Source: Cannabis sativa (Eukaryota; Streptophyta; Magnoliopsida; Rosales; Cannabaceae). Taken from it: a DNA stretch of 64,000 bases. The stretch is taken from assembly GCF_029168945.1 (NCBI RefSeq), contig NC_083607.1, positions 13,410,001 to 13,474,000 on the forward strand. The letters run 5' to 3'. Position numbers and translations under genes: made by a program. Below are positions 35,426 through 48,081 of this stretch, in pieces (the first letter of the stretch is position 1; each line of letters starts with the position of its first letter). The notes below the pieces were generated by a model. It was not told the origin of the DNA. It saw only the letters and a program-made list of their open reading frames with translations, and did no database searches.

Positions 35426-35431
35426 GTGTCG

Positions 35432-35501
35432 TTGATTAGCAACGAGCTGCACAACATGTTTAAAAATCACGTAATACGCATATGTTAGTTAGGGTGTTAC
35501 A
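35432..35501 (+). repeat. 5' LTR of element D, last piece
   Basis: Resumes the LTR after the TCG duplication (TTGATTAGCAACGAGC) and ends GTTACA at 35501. Confidence 0.9.
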
Positions 35502-35504
35502 ATT

Positions 35505-35517
35505 TGATATCAGAGCC
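35505..35517 (+). promoter_or_regulatory. Primer binding site of element D (one mismatch)
   Basis: TGATATCAGAGCC differs from the initiator-Met complement by a G to A change at position 3. The leader runs to 35783 and is non-coding. Confidence 0.88.
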
Positions 35518-35783
35518 GCCAGGTTGTCTTCCGAAGATCGTCACGACATGTACAATCATCATCAGCAGTTAGCTCGTTTCACGGTTCAGTAAGCCTTTAT
35601 TGCTTTAGTAGTTTATTTATTTATTTTATGAATAAGAAAAGCCTGATAGGAAGCATGTTAGTAGCCTGATAGTAGAATAGGCGCATGTTTCGTTTTTAAT
35701 TTCCAAATTAAGCGGCATTAGTAAGCTCTCCTTGAATACGACCTGATATGTCAACTCTTGGTTTCGCAGGCGGTTCTGACTAG

Positions 35784-38700
35784 ATGGACGCCAGGCGGAC
35801 TACCAGGAGCCAGGGCAATTCAGTGGGGTCGAATGAAGGACAGGGAGCTCAGTTTCCCCCGCCAGTTAGGGGCCGAGGTAGAGGTCCCGGGGGCAGGGCT
35901 CGTGGTCGGGGTGATGAGAACCCGCCACAGGCTGCCCAGGCTCCCCCAGCCGATCTGGGAGCCCAGAACTGGGAGGTTAGGTTTGCGGAAATGCAAGCCA
36001 GAATAGAAGAGCAAGACCTCGAGATTCAGAGGTTGAGACAGTAGGGTGCTCCTGCAGTTCCGGTGCCAGTAGTTCCAGTGGCACACCTTCTTGCTCAGGC
36101 CGAATTAGTGGTGGCGGCCAATAGATTGGAACCTTTGTATGAACGGTTCCGGAAGCAAGCACCTCCGGTTTTCTTGGGAGGTCCAGACGTGATGAAGGTC
36201 GAGCAGTGGCTGATAGTGATCACCAAAATCCTGAACTTCATGGGTGTCACCGGTAATGATAGAGTGGTGTGTGCCACTTTCCAGTTCCAGGAGGACGCTC
36301 TGGTCTGGTGGGACATGGTGTCTCAGATTCACGACGTCACCACCATGACCTGGGAAAGGTTTCAGGAACTGTTCAACGCCAAATATTATAATGAGGCGGT
36401 CAGAAGCGCCAAGAGGAAAGAGTTCGCTCACTTGACCCAGCGTGAGAATATGAGCGTAACCGAGTATACTACTCAGTTCGACCGGTTGGCAAGGTTAGCC
36501 TCGGGAATTGTGCCAACCGACTTCAGCAAGAAAGAGAAGTACCTAGATGGGTTAAATGCAAGGGTCAAACACGATTTGATGATCACCACGGACGACAAAA
36601 CCACCTATGCTGAGATGGTGGAGAAGGCACTGCGAGCTGAGGGCGCAGTTGGGTGTATGTCGGAGTCAGCTAGTACTCCGGCGAGTGGCGGGGCTCCTAC
36701 TCCTCCTGCATCAGGCTTTAGCAGGGGGAGTAGTGGTTCGGCCATGGATCAGAGGAAGAGAGCAGCCACTGCATCCGGTGGCTCGAGTCAGAACAAGAGG
36801 TTCCGGGGGAACCAGAATAGAGGTAGTCGTTCCAGCGGTACTGAGATCCGATTCTCCTATCCCGAGTGCCCTAGCTGCAAAAGGCACCATCGGGGTGAGT
36901 GCAAAGGTCAGGGATGCTTTCACTGTGGCATGCCCGGACACTTCAAGAGGGACTCTCCCCAGCTCCGCTCAGGGGCACCGAGAGCTCCGGCGATACCCAC
37001 TCCAGCCAGGGTGTTCGCCATCACTCAGGCTGATGCAGATGCCAGCCCATCAGTTGTGACAGGTCAGCTTTCTGTTAATAACTCGCTTTACTCAGTGCTG
37101 TTTGATTCTGGGGCTACACATTCTTATGTGGCAGCCAGAGTCTTTAGTAAATTAGATAGACCGTACGACAGATATGAATCAGGGTTTGGAACCCTATTAC
37201 CTGGCGGAGAGTTGGTTATCTCCAACAGGTGGATTAGGTCTATGGCGATCAGGATAGATGGTAGAGAGTTAAGTGCTGACTTGATAGAGATGAGTTTAGT
37301 AGAGTTTGATATTATTTTAGGAATGGATTTCCTATCTAAATATTCGGCGAGCATTGATTGCAAAAAGAAGATTGTGATCTTCCAACCGGAACGTGAAGAA
37401 CCATTTGTGTTTGTTGGTTCAGTTCAGGGATCTCGGATCTCGGTGATCTCGGCCATGTCAGCTAGAGAATTGTTACATGGCGGATGCTTAGGGTTTCTGG
37501 CTGTGGTGGTGGACACCACTCGGCCAGATACCATTTGGCCAGAGGACATCAAGGTGGTTCGGGAATTTTTCGATGTTTTTCCCGAAGAACTTCCAGGGTT
37601 ACCACCTCAGCGGGAGATTGACTTCGTGATAGATTTGGCACCAGGGGTGGAACCGGTTTCCAAAGCCCCATATAGAATGGCTCCAGCTGAACTTAAGGAG
37701 TTAAAGATTCAGCTCCAAGGGTTGCTTGACATAGGGTTTATTCGGCCTTGTGTGTCACCCTGGGGAGCCCCGGTTTTATTCGTCAAGAAGAAAGATGGAT
37801 CTATGAGGATGTGCATCGACTACAGGGAATTGAACAAGCTGACGGTGAAAAATAAATATCCATTACCTAGGATCGATGATTTGTTCGATCAGCTCCAGGG
37901 AAAGACGGTCTTTTCTAAGATTGATCTCCGTTCGGGTTATCCTCAGTTGAGAATCCGAGAGGAGGACATTCCGAAGACGGCTTTCTGCACTAGATATGGA
38001 CATTACGAATTCCTGGTTATGTCGTTCGGACTAACCAATGCTCCTGCAGCATTCATGGACTTGATGAATAGAGTATTCAAGGATTTCCTCGATATCTGTG
38101 TGATTGTGTTTATCGACGACATCCTCGTGTACTCTCAATCAGAAGAGGAGCATGAATTACATCTTCAGATGGTACTGCAACGGCTTCGGGAACCTAAGCT
38201 TTATGCCAAGTTCAAGAAATGTGAATTCTGGCTATCTCAGGTGTCCTTTTTAGGGCACATTGTGAGCAAAGATGGGATCAAGGTGGATCCCGGGAAGATC
38301 GAATCCGTCAGGGATTGGCCGAGACCGAAGACAGTGACAGAGATCAGAAGCTTCTTGGATTTAGCTGGGTACTACCGTAGGTTCGTGGAAGGGTTCTCTA
38401 AAATTTCAATGCCCCTAACTGAACTTACAAAGAAGAATCAGCGATTTATCTGGTCAGACAAGTGCGAAGCTAGTTTTCAGGAGCTGAAGCAGAGGTTGAT
38501 TACCGCTCCAGTGCTAGCTTTGCCTTCAGACAGCGAGAAGTTTGTAGTTTATTGTGACGCATCCAAATAGGGTTTGGGGTGTGTGTTGATGCAAGTCGAT
38601 CGGGTTATCGCTTATGCCTCCCGTCAGTTAAAGGATTATGAACAGCGATACCCGACTCATGATCTCGAGTTGGCCGCAGTGGTTTTCGCATTGAAGATTT

Positions 38701-40380
38701 GGCGGCATTACCTTTACGGAGAAAGGTGTGAAATCTATACCGACCATAAAAGTCTGAAGTATTTCTTTACTCAGAAGGATTTGAATATGAGACAAAGGCG
38801 TTGGTTGGAATTAGTGAAAGATTACGACTGTGAGATCCTCTATCACCCTGGGAAGGCCAATGTAGTGGCCGATGCCCTGAGCAGAAAGGGTCACGGGCAA
38901 GTAGCTAGTATGGTTAGAATCTCACCTCAGATAGCAGAGGATTAGATTAGATCCGGCATTGAGTTTGTGGTAGGCAGCTTCACAACTTAACGCTACAATC
39001 TGATCTGTTGGAAAGAATTAAAGTCACTCAAATGACTGATCCAAAATTAGTGAAGATCAGAGATGAGGTTTTGGTTGGTCAAGCCAGGGACTTTTCAGTG
39101 TCAGACAGCGGGATGCTTTTGTATAAAGCTAGAGTTTGTGTTCCGAATAGTGTGGAACTCAGGAATGAGATCTTTGAGGAGGCTCATTCTACCCCGTATT
39201 CTCTGCATCCCGGCACCACTAAGATGTACCAAGATCTTAAACAGTACTTCTGGTGGAGCGGTATGAAGAAGAATTTGGTAGAATTCGTATCGAGATACCT
39301 CACTTGTCAGCAGATTAAGGCTGAACATCAGAGACCAGCAGGGTTGTTGCAGCCTCTAACCCTACCAGAATGGAAGTGGGAAGATATCACAATGGATTTT
39401 GTGGTCGGATTACCTAGGACCACGGGTTTATTTGACTCCATCTGGGTAGTGGTGGACCGATTTAGGAAATCTGCTCATTTTCTGTCGATTAGAACAACAT
39501 TTTCAGTGGATCAGTTGGCAGAGTTGTATGTCAGAGAGATAGTAAGACTTCACGGGGTATCGAAGTCTATAGTTTCAAACAGGGATCCGAAGTTCACCTC
39601 CAAATTTTGGCAAAGTTTGCAGCGAGCAATGGGTACAAAGCTGAAATTCGGTACAACATTCCATCCTCAGACAGATGGTCAGTCCGAAAGGACAATTCAG
39701 ATATTGGAGGACATGTTGCGAGCCTGTGTTATGGATTTTGAAGGCTCATGGAATAAATATCTACCGTTGATAGAATTTTCTTACAACAACAGTTATCAGA
39801 GTACGATAGGGATGGCTCCCTATGAACTGTTATACGGTAGGAAGTGTAGATCTCCCATTCACTAGGATGAGACAGGGGAGAGGAAATACCTAGGTCTAGA
39901 GTCAGTGCAGCGGACCAACGAGGCAATAGAGAAGATAAAAGCTAGAATGCTTGCCTCACAGAGTAGACAGAAGAGTTACGCAGATCCGAAACGCAGAGGT
40001 GTTGAGTTCCAAGTAGGGGACCATGTGTTTTTACGGGTATCTCCGATGAAGGGGATCAAACGTTTCAGGAAAAGAGGCAAGTTATGCCCTAGATTTACAG
40101 GACCTTTCGAGATTCTCGAGAAGATAGGTCAAGTGGCATACCGGTTAGCATTGCCTCCAGCTTTATCAGCAGTTCACAACGTATTCCATGTCTCGATGTT
40201 GAGAAAATACGTTTCAGATCCCTCTCATATACTCACTTATGAGAGCCTAGAACTGCAGCCAGACATGATTTATGAAGAACAACCAGTGCAGATCCTGGAT
40301 AGAAAGGATAAAGTCCTTCGGAATAAGACCATAGCATTGGTCAAAGTTCTCTGGAGAAACAGAAAGGTGGAGGAAGCAAC
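35784..40380 (+). pseudogene. gag-pol of element D, main part
   Basis: Single gag-pol frame, ATG at 35784. Gag core about 36170-36665 and zinc knuckle near 36919-36955, whose last Cys reads Ser (KRDSPQ). Protease DSGAT at about 37104, RT with FIDD at 38109-38120, RNase H to about 38895, integrase from about 39180, start of the chromodomain-like tail near 40320. Lesions: stop 36042-36044 (Gln in relatives), stop 38568-38570 (Gln in relatives), stop 38943-38945 with a nearby frameshift, stop 39863-39865 (Trp in relatives). RT has RSGYPQ for RSGYHQ; integrase has RYLTC for RCLTC and SNRD for SDRD, so a catalytic Asp is lost. Element E interrupts the tail at 40381; the remainder is 59866-59953. 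Confidence 0.92.
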
Positions 40381-42278
40381 TGTTGGGTTTTATGCCCTAA
40401 ATAAAACTCATTTCAATATAATCAGATTTACTTATTAATATAGATCAGAAATAACATTTAATGTTGCATGGTTCACATGATTTATTTCATGATTATATGT
40501 ACATAATGTATAAATTCATCTGAAACCCTTTTCACATACTTGATCCTGTTTATTGTGCCGTCAACACATTGGAAAGTAAACATGACTATGTGAATAAAGT
40601 TTCCTAGATTTATCAGACATAGAGTTTTACTGATATGATAATCTACAACAGAGTTTACTTGCATTTGGAGAAATGCTATGTTCTTTCCAGAGCATTGGTT
40701 AAAGTAAAGCTCAGGTTGGATGCATGGAGTATGCATCGGAAGGGACCGATATTGAACTTTGACTTAGATTTATTAAACTTACCGTAATATCTATTCAAGT
40801 CAATATCGCCTCGTTGATCCTAGATCAAATGTTCTTAATCCTGTTATGATTAGGCTCAATCTTGAAAGGCTATTCGTGTTCTTTGATTTGTTAGTTAAGC
40901 CTACTTTTAGGTCAGGGTGATACGTACATTTTGGGAACACGGTAGTGCAATTGAGTGGGAGCGCTATCATAAATATGGAATGTATAGCTTCTATCTGGCG
41001 AATAGTAAGCAAAGGATGATCTCCTTCGAGCTTGACCAAACGAACATAAATGGTAGAGTACTCATTTCACATAAGCTAAAATATCATTTATACGGGGTCA
41101 AGTGTTTTAAGGAATAAATACATTGTAGGGTGTAACGGTAATTTAATCCCTTTACAGTGTAGATCATTCATATAGAGGATCATTGATCACATTAGGATTA
41201 TAACAATGGATAACTAATGATGTGTCTATATGGTGGAACATATAGAGCATTCTATATACTGAGAGTGCAATTCTAAGTTCTATGCGTGGATTCAACGAAG
41301 AATTAATAAGTTAGTGAATTTTCGTGCTAAATTCTTGATCTACTTATTGGAAGCTCGGTTATATAGACCCATGGTCCCCCCACTAGTTGAGATAATATTG
41401 CTTGTAAGACTCATATAATTGGTTTTGATTAATCAATTATAATTCTCAAATTAGACTATGTCTATTTCTGAATTTTTCACTAAGTAAGGGAGAAATTGTA
41501 AAGAAAGAGTTTATAGGGGCATATTTGTTAATTATGATACTTTGTATGGTTCAATTAATAAATATGATAAATGACAATATTATTTAATAATTATTTATAG
41601 TTATTAAATAGTTAGAATTGGCATTTAAATGGTTGAATTAGAAAATTGGCGTTTTTGAGAAAATCAGATGCAAAAAAGATAAAATTGCAAAATTACAAAA
41701 AGTGAGGCCCAAATCCACTGTGTAGGGCCGGCCACTATTGTAGGGTTTTTCTCTCTCATATTTTCATTATTTTAATGCCAAATAATTCAAACCTGACCCT
41801 GGTGGAATGCTATAAATAGATAGTGAAGGCTTCAGGAAAATTAAACACTTAAATTTTCTATTTTTCCTTCAGAGAAAAACCTGAGCCTTTCTCTCTCCCT
41901 ATCTTTAGCTGCCACTTCTTCTTTCTCTTCCCTCTTGAATTTCGAAATCCTTAGTGTATGAGTAGTGCCCACACACATCAAGTGATACCTCAATCATAGT
42001 GAGGAAGATCGTGAAGAAAGACATTCAGCAAGAAGGAGTTTCAGCATCAAAGATTCAGAGAAAGAGATCCAGGTTCAGATATTGATAATGCTCTGCTACA
42101 AAAAGGAATCAAGGGCTAGATATCTGAACGGAAGGAGTCATTATATTCCGCTGCAACCAATGTAAGGTTTCCTAAACTTTATATGTGTTTATTTCATCGT
42201 TTTAGAAAGTTCATATTTAGGGTGTTAATAAACATACTTGTGAGTAGATCTAAGATCCTGGTAAAATAATTTCCAACA
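40381..42278 (+). repeat. 5' LTR of element E (1,898 bp)
   Basis: TGTTGGGTTTTATGCC start, TTTCCAACA end, TATA box at 41810-41819, CT-rich leader after it. The 66-codon frame at 40917-41117 recurs in the 3' LTR (58499-58699) only because the two LTRs are copies; the F version is broken. Confidence 0.92.
41810..41819 (+). promoter_or_regulatory. TATA box of element E 5' LTR
   Basis: CTATAAATAG, same position in the 3' LTR (59392-59401) and in the F LTRs. The downstream leader block with CACACACATCAAGTG is conserved across all four. Confidence 0.65.
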
Positions 42279-42280
42279 AC

Positions 42281-42293
42281 TGGCCTCAGAGCC
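42281..42293 (+). promoter_or_regulatory. Primer binding site of element E (variant)
   Basis: TGGCCTCAGAGCC starts two bases after the LTR. Two mismatches to the initiator-Met complement. Confidence 0.72.
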
Positions 42294-45200
42294 ATGGTAA
42301 TTGATTCACTTACAAGAAATTTGGACTTTAAAACGATTGTTTGTTTGTTTTTGGATGGTATCATGTTGTATTGAGTGTTATTTGATGATTGATTGATATT
42401 TGTAAATTTTCGTGAAAAATAATTACGATTCTGTTTCTGGAATTATTTTTATTGGATAGTATGGAAAAAATTAAGCAAGTTAGCCTTTTACAGAACTCAA
42501 TTTCGATTTTATTTGAATTAGTTATGATTTTTTGAAGATTCGAAAAAAAATCGGAGTTGTGCTGAAATTTTCCTGCGATCGCGAAAACTGTCCGTACAGC
42601 TCACAATTTTTTCGTTTTTCTTCGATTTTTCATGCTTTTTCATGGAATTAACTTCCGATATTTTGTATAGTTTTGTATATATACTATTACTATTACTATT
42701 CCTAATTCAATTCTAATTATCATTTTGAATTAATTTAATATTTTTTAAATTTAATTCAAGATATTAGTGTAATTTGAATTTGAATAGAATTAGTATCTAT
42801 CTTCTTGCCTAAAAATCTATCTTATTTTTAAATTTGATTATATCTTATCTTATTTTTAAATTTAAGGTAAGATTTTATATATATTTTTTAAATTAAATCT
42901 TTTTTAGATATTTTCACCTTATTTAAATTTAAAATAAGATAATTATAATCATGTAATTTTAAATAGATGTAAGATATTTTGCTAACTTTTAAATTTTGTT
43001 ATTTTATTTATTTAAATTAAATTTAAAATCTGAAAAAGATATTTGACTTATCTTTTCTAATTTTTATTTAATTTTTATTTATAAAATAACATTTAAATTT
43101 TAAAAGTAGTTAGCAAATTTTGAAATGATATTTGGGTTGGTTGAAACCTAATTTTTCAAAATTGTAGGTTATATTTTAAATTTAATTTTTTTTTAAAATT
43201 TCGAATTTTTCAAATTTTTTTTAAATTTTTGAAAATTATTTTTTATTTAATTAATTATTTCGAAATTAATAATTTAATTTAAAATTAAATAAATCCTACA
43301 TCCAACTATCCAACTAACCTTGTTGCAGGAGTATGTGTTTTAGCTTGTGTGTAAGTTTTCAAAACCTATTATTACTTGATTGCAAATAGCCATGGTTACC
43401 TTTTGCCAGATCTATTGATCTGATGGCTCCCTTGGTCAAGATAATAATTTGTAACAGGTATATTTACAATCTTCTTTCATCTGTGTATGACCTAGCAACA
43501 TGATAGGACCCATCCAAAGTGTGCCTGTGTGAGCCTACGTGTTTAATTTTATTATAGATGCATATAGGTTGCTGTTGCTAAAATAAATTATCATAGTTCT
43601 TGATAGAATTTATTTAGGCTCATTTAGTTTTTGGGCCTATTCAATTAATAACAGTTGTTCTTATTAAGGTTAAATTCCTCTCTTTTGGGCCTTGTGTGAG
43701 AGTTGGGAGCCATAGTAGTGGGTACGACATACTGAACCCAGCACCCCCTCACATGAACCACCTCAATTGTGAAGGCCCATTTGCCTGATTTGAATAACTG
43801 TACTAGGTTAATTAAACTAGTTTAACCTAATAAAATTGATTAGCAACATAATTAATTTCATTTATTTTGAAATTAATTTAAGAAAATTATAGTTTAAAGA
43901 ATTCTTTATTCTAAGTTAAACTATATGTATTTTCTTGTATTTAATTAAATATAGAATTATAACCATCTAGATTCTTTCTGGAGCTTAATTTAAATTTTTC
44001 ATTAAATATTCCTATTTAAGTTGACATTTAGTTATCTTCAACTAACCAACTTAAATCTGAATATCTCTTGGATTTAAAATTTCAAAATTAAGTTGAGAAA
44101 TTTTAGGCATTGGTTATTAAGATTCTTTAAGATATTTTTTTTAAGTTAATATCTTTTCGAATATTAACTTAAAATGGAATATTTTAGATATTTTTTAAGT
44201 TAATATCTTTTCAAATATTAACTTAAAATGGAATATTTTCAAATTAAGTGGTTACAACTTAATTTTTGATATTTAATTAAATTTAAATTTGAAAAATATT
44301 TAGGTAATCAGATTTTTTCTAATACAACCTAAATTAGATATTTTTTTCAAATTTTGTGGAAAAGATACTTAGTCAAATAAGATATTTTCTAGATAGTTAT
44401 TTCTAGACTACTTATTATTTCTAATATTTAAATAGGAAAATATTATACATTGTGAAATTAATTATTAAAATAATTAATTTTGGTACAATTTATTTTAAGT
44501 ATATTTTTTCCTAGTATTAAACTAGAGATTAATAATTAAGCCTTCTCTACACTTAATTATTTATTTCTTGAATTTAATACATTTAATTAATTTGAAAATT
44601 AAATATCTAAGTTGATTTTCATCATGATACTTAAATATTTCCTTTTCATGACACTTAATTAAATAGAAAATTATTTTAGTTGAAATTTATTTTTTCAACT
44701 AAATTTAAATAATTTTCAAAATATATTTTTTCTTTATTTTATTAATCAAATTTCAAAATTGCATTTCTTAAATGTTGGAATTTTGAATTTTATTTGAAAA
44801 ATAGATTAAAGTTGTAAATTATTTATTTTAATTTTGGACCAACTTAAATCAATGATTTTTTCATTAATTGATTAATTTAAAATAAATGAATTAAAATATA
44901 TTATTAGAAATTGAATTAATTAGTCAAAGAAAATCTAGATAGGTGATATTTTTGCTTGAAGTATTTTTCTAGTGTATTTAATTAAATAGAAAATTAATAT
45001 TTAAGTTGATTTTCATCCTCACACTTAAATATTTGAAAATTTTCTTATATATTTAATTAAATAGGAAAATTATATTTTTTGTTGTAAATTAATTTTATTA
45101 ATTAATTTTGGGCCAACATTAAATTAGAATAATTTTTTCCAGGATTAATTTTTTATTCTAACTTGCATTTTCGAAAATTGTGTCCTTGAATACTTTAATT

Positions 45201-45480
45201 TTTCGAAATGATTTATAGAAAATAAAATTTGAGTTGTAAATTAATTTAAATTAATTTTGTAACAACTTAAATTGAATATTTTTCTAAATATTTATTGGAA
45301 ATTATTACTAAGATGGAAATAATTCATGTTATTTTCATATCCATCTCAGTAAAATTTATAAATATTAAATTAAAATTTATATTTAGAATTTTTCATTCTA
45401 AATTGGAAATTTTAAATAAATATATATTTAAAATAAATAGATTAAATAAAGAGAATCAAAGAAAATACAACTCTCTTTAA
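42294..45480. other. AT-rich non-coding leader of element E
   Basis: About 3.2 kb rich in AATTAAAT-type words with local near-repeats, for example ATCTTTTCGAATATTAAC/ATCTTTTCAAATATTAAC near 44150 and 44205. A less AT-rich island at 43380-43800 contains no family protein that I recognise. A long non-coding stretch between primer site and gag is unusual for copia. Confidence 0.65.
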
Positions 45481-48081
45481 ATAATGAGCTTTATTATTAA
45501 GACATTCGATCTCCATTGTGGGTTTTACACCGCGTTTGTTTTAGTGAGTAATCCTCCCTAATGGAGGAACGTTCATTAGCAATTTCGCACCGTTTAACCT
45601 CGCATGATAAGTAGTTTGTAAGTGTTTTGTATGGTATGGATCACCCTAATGGTGGCGACCATACTTGACTTGTAAATTATGAAACAATGGTGGAAGCTCA
45701 TAAGATAGAATTGCCTTGACTCTCGCCTAAACGGGACAACGCTGAATTCCAATCTTGATCGAATAAAAGGTTTCTAGAATGTTTAACATTTTAGACGAGC
45801 TGACAACTCTATTCAATGAATGGTAGCTTTGACTCTCGCCTAAACGGGACACTGATATCAGTTTGTTGAAAACCTTGGAAATTATTTAGGATTGTATGTT
45901 TTAGTATTTTCACTTGTCATTCCTACTTGCTATATGCTTATAATTTCTGAATTGTGTATGAATTTATATTGAACCATGTTATTTTCTGTTATTAAGTTGT
46001 AGTTTAATTTCGAATCTTCATTGTTGGTCTAACTTGGCTTGTTTATCTAATGAGATAAATCCCTAGTGGGTTTTCACCATTAGACATACATAATAGTGTT
46101 AGATCTCGAAAGATAAATATTGTATATGCGACATCTAGCTGTTCATCAATTGATGACACCTTAGACTAGTATTTTTACGATATGAAACAAGAAGATTGTA
46201 TAAATAAGATTACTTTGACTTTCGCTAATCGAAGCATCGTTGGATTCTTATTTTAAACGAAATTATCCTAATTCCTCTTAGCTTATTCATTTCGAATTAG
46301 CTTTAAAAACATATCATTGGATGAATGGTCTATAAATCATTTCATGTCATTTTATATGACGCATATGATTATAATCCCGAAATTCTATTCCCAATTGATA
46401 TAAATCCTCAATCTTAGAAATCTCCTACTTGTATGGGCAAATCTGACTTAGAGTTTGTATTAGTAGTGGTGGTCCAAGAAAGAATTACTCATTATATTTG
46501 GTTGAATTTAAGTCTTTGACTTTAATTTTAGAATCCAAATAGAAATTTTCTTATATTTCTAATTCCAGAATACAATACAGTTACACTTTCTCAAGTGTTT
46601 AATATCCATCTTCTATTAATGGATTAAAACTGTATGGAATATGAGTTAGGTATTCTGTGACCAGGATCCACTTGCAGTATTCTAAGAACTCTTTGATGTA
46701 ACTAAACCTATGTCATCAATAGACACTACCACATTTTTTTTTAATCTATGGCATTTGTATCTTGTTCATAGTGGATTTGACAAGATCAATCTCTGCAAAG
46801 AGTTAATATGCCTATATCCAGTGAAACTAAGTTCATCTCATTCGCAGATGGATGCACATTCAGGGGTGGATATGAGTTTTTCGTTGTATTCTTAAAACGA
46901 TCACTCTAGATTATACCTTATGCAAAGAAATTTGAAATATTTGAAAATTTTCATTAATTTCTAGCAATGGTTAAAACCATTAAGGTAAGTGGTTAAAGAT
47001 CTTGCGAACTGATAGGGGTGGAGAAATAGTTAGTAGATATGCAGTTCAAAGATCATTAAATTGATTTTTGAATTATATCCAAACTTACCTCCCCAGAAAT
47101 TTCGAGTTGCATGTTGATGATTAGTTACTAGTCGTTTCCTAATTCCTTCTATGGTAATACAATTTCAGAATGATGTAATGGTTGTATACTTAATGTAAAT
47201 CATTACTAGATTCATGGATGACCTAATCAAAATCTTAAGAAAAGCTAGAACTGTTAACCATGGTTTCTTAGCTATTCTAAGTAATTAGGGGTGGACTATC
47301 CCATTGTCAATAGATAAGAAAGTGTTTGATCAAACAAATACTACTTTTCTAAGAAAATGACTAAGTCTGAAAAACAAGTAGCAAATAAAGGAGATATTTA
47401 ATTCTTGATTCCAAAAGTGTTCTATCATCTTACATATGATGATCCCACTGCCTCTGTTGTCTTGTCACAACCAAAGAGGTTAATACCATTTAGTTTTCTT
47501 TGACATAATTCACGGTACCTTGTCGTAGTGGGAGAGTTTCTAGGAACTCACCTTCTTATGACTTGGGAGACACTAGTGATTAAAATCCATTGTGAGTTTA
47601 AACAAGTAATGGATTGTCAAGATAACTAAGAAGAAAAGCCAATAGAACTATGGTTTAATCCATTCACATGGAATAACCTAAAGTTCTCTATTACAAGGAC
47701 ATAAAAGGAAATTTTAGTTAATAAGTCTATTCAATGGACTTAACAAAACTTCTTGTTCCTAGTATTATAGGTTTGAGTTTATCTAAACCTATGGCTTGTG
47801 GTATACCTGGTAATTACTTACTCTAATGCAAGCAACTTACTTTAGTGAGATGCTGAAGCATTTTCTTTCTAATGGCAATCTATAGAAGCTTCACAACTAA
47901 TTAAACATAGATTTTATTTATCTAAGGAAAAGTTTCAACTATTCCAGAAAAGATAAAGCCATGAAAGAATTTCTTATATCGACAGTGAGAGGTCTCAGAT
48001 ATGCTTTTGTATGCCTTAGACCAGACACCTGTTGTTGAGTGGGAGTAATGAGTAGGTATCAGATTAATCCAGGAGAAGAAC
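45481..48081 (+). pseudogene. Degenerate copia gag-pol of element E, left of G
   Basis: No long frame survives, but conserved copia blocks can be read in pieces: a pre-integrase block LWHLYLVHSGFDKINL near 46748-46795, an integrase block LRTDRGGE near 47003-47024, and near 47985-48078 the RT/RNase H boundary with LRPDTC and SRYQINPGEE. Stops and frame changes separate all of them. At 45718-45737 and 45831-45850 an identical 20-base motif is repeated in the leader or gag area. Gag itself (about 45900-46700) could not be recognised. The copy continues at 57496. Confidence 0.7.

Larger units (their letters stand above)
32257..35428 (+). mobile_element. Non-autonomous CACTA transposon (3,172 bp)
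   Basis: Left end CACTACAAGAAAAGG; right end, read from the other strand, CACTACTACAAGAAACGG. It is flanked by the 3-bp target duplication TCG (32254-32256, 35429-35431), as expected for the CACTA (En/Spm) superfamily. Subterminal regions are packed with TTTTATCCC / GGGATAAAA repeats in both directions. No transposase of usual length is present, so mobilisation would need an autonomous partner. Interior holds a leader-like C-rich stretch (32578-32700) and a two-exon open frame (34447-34808). The strand given follows that frame. Confidence 0.9.

Noticed and set aside
40917..41117. 66-codon frame conserved at 58499-58699
   Set aside because: The two copies are the two LTRs of element E, identical at birth. 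The matching place in F (about 13390-13590) has stops, so conservation is not selection.
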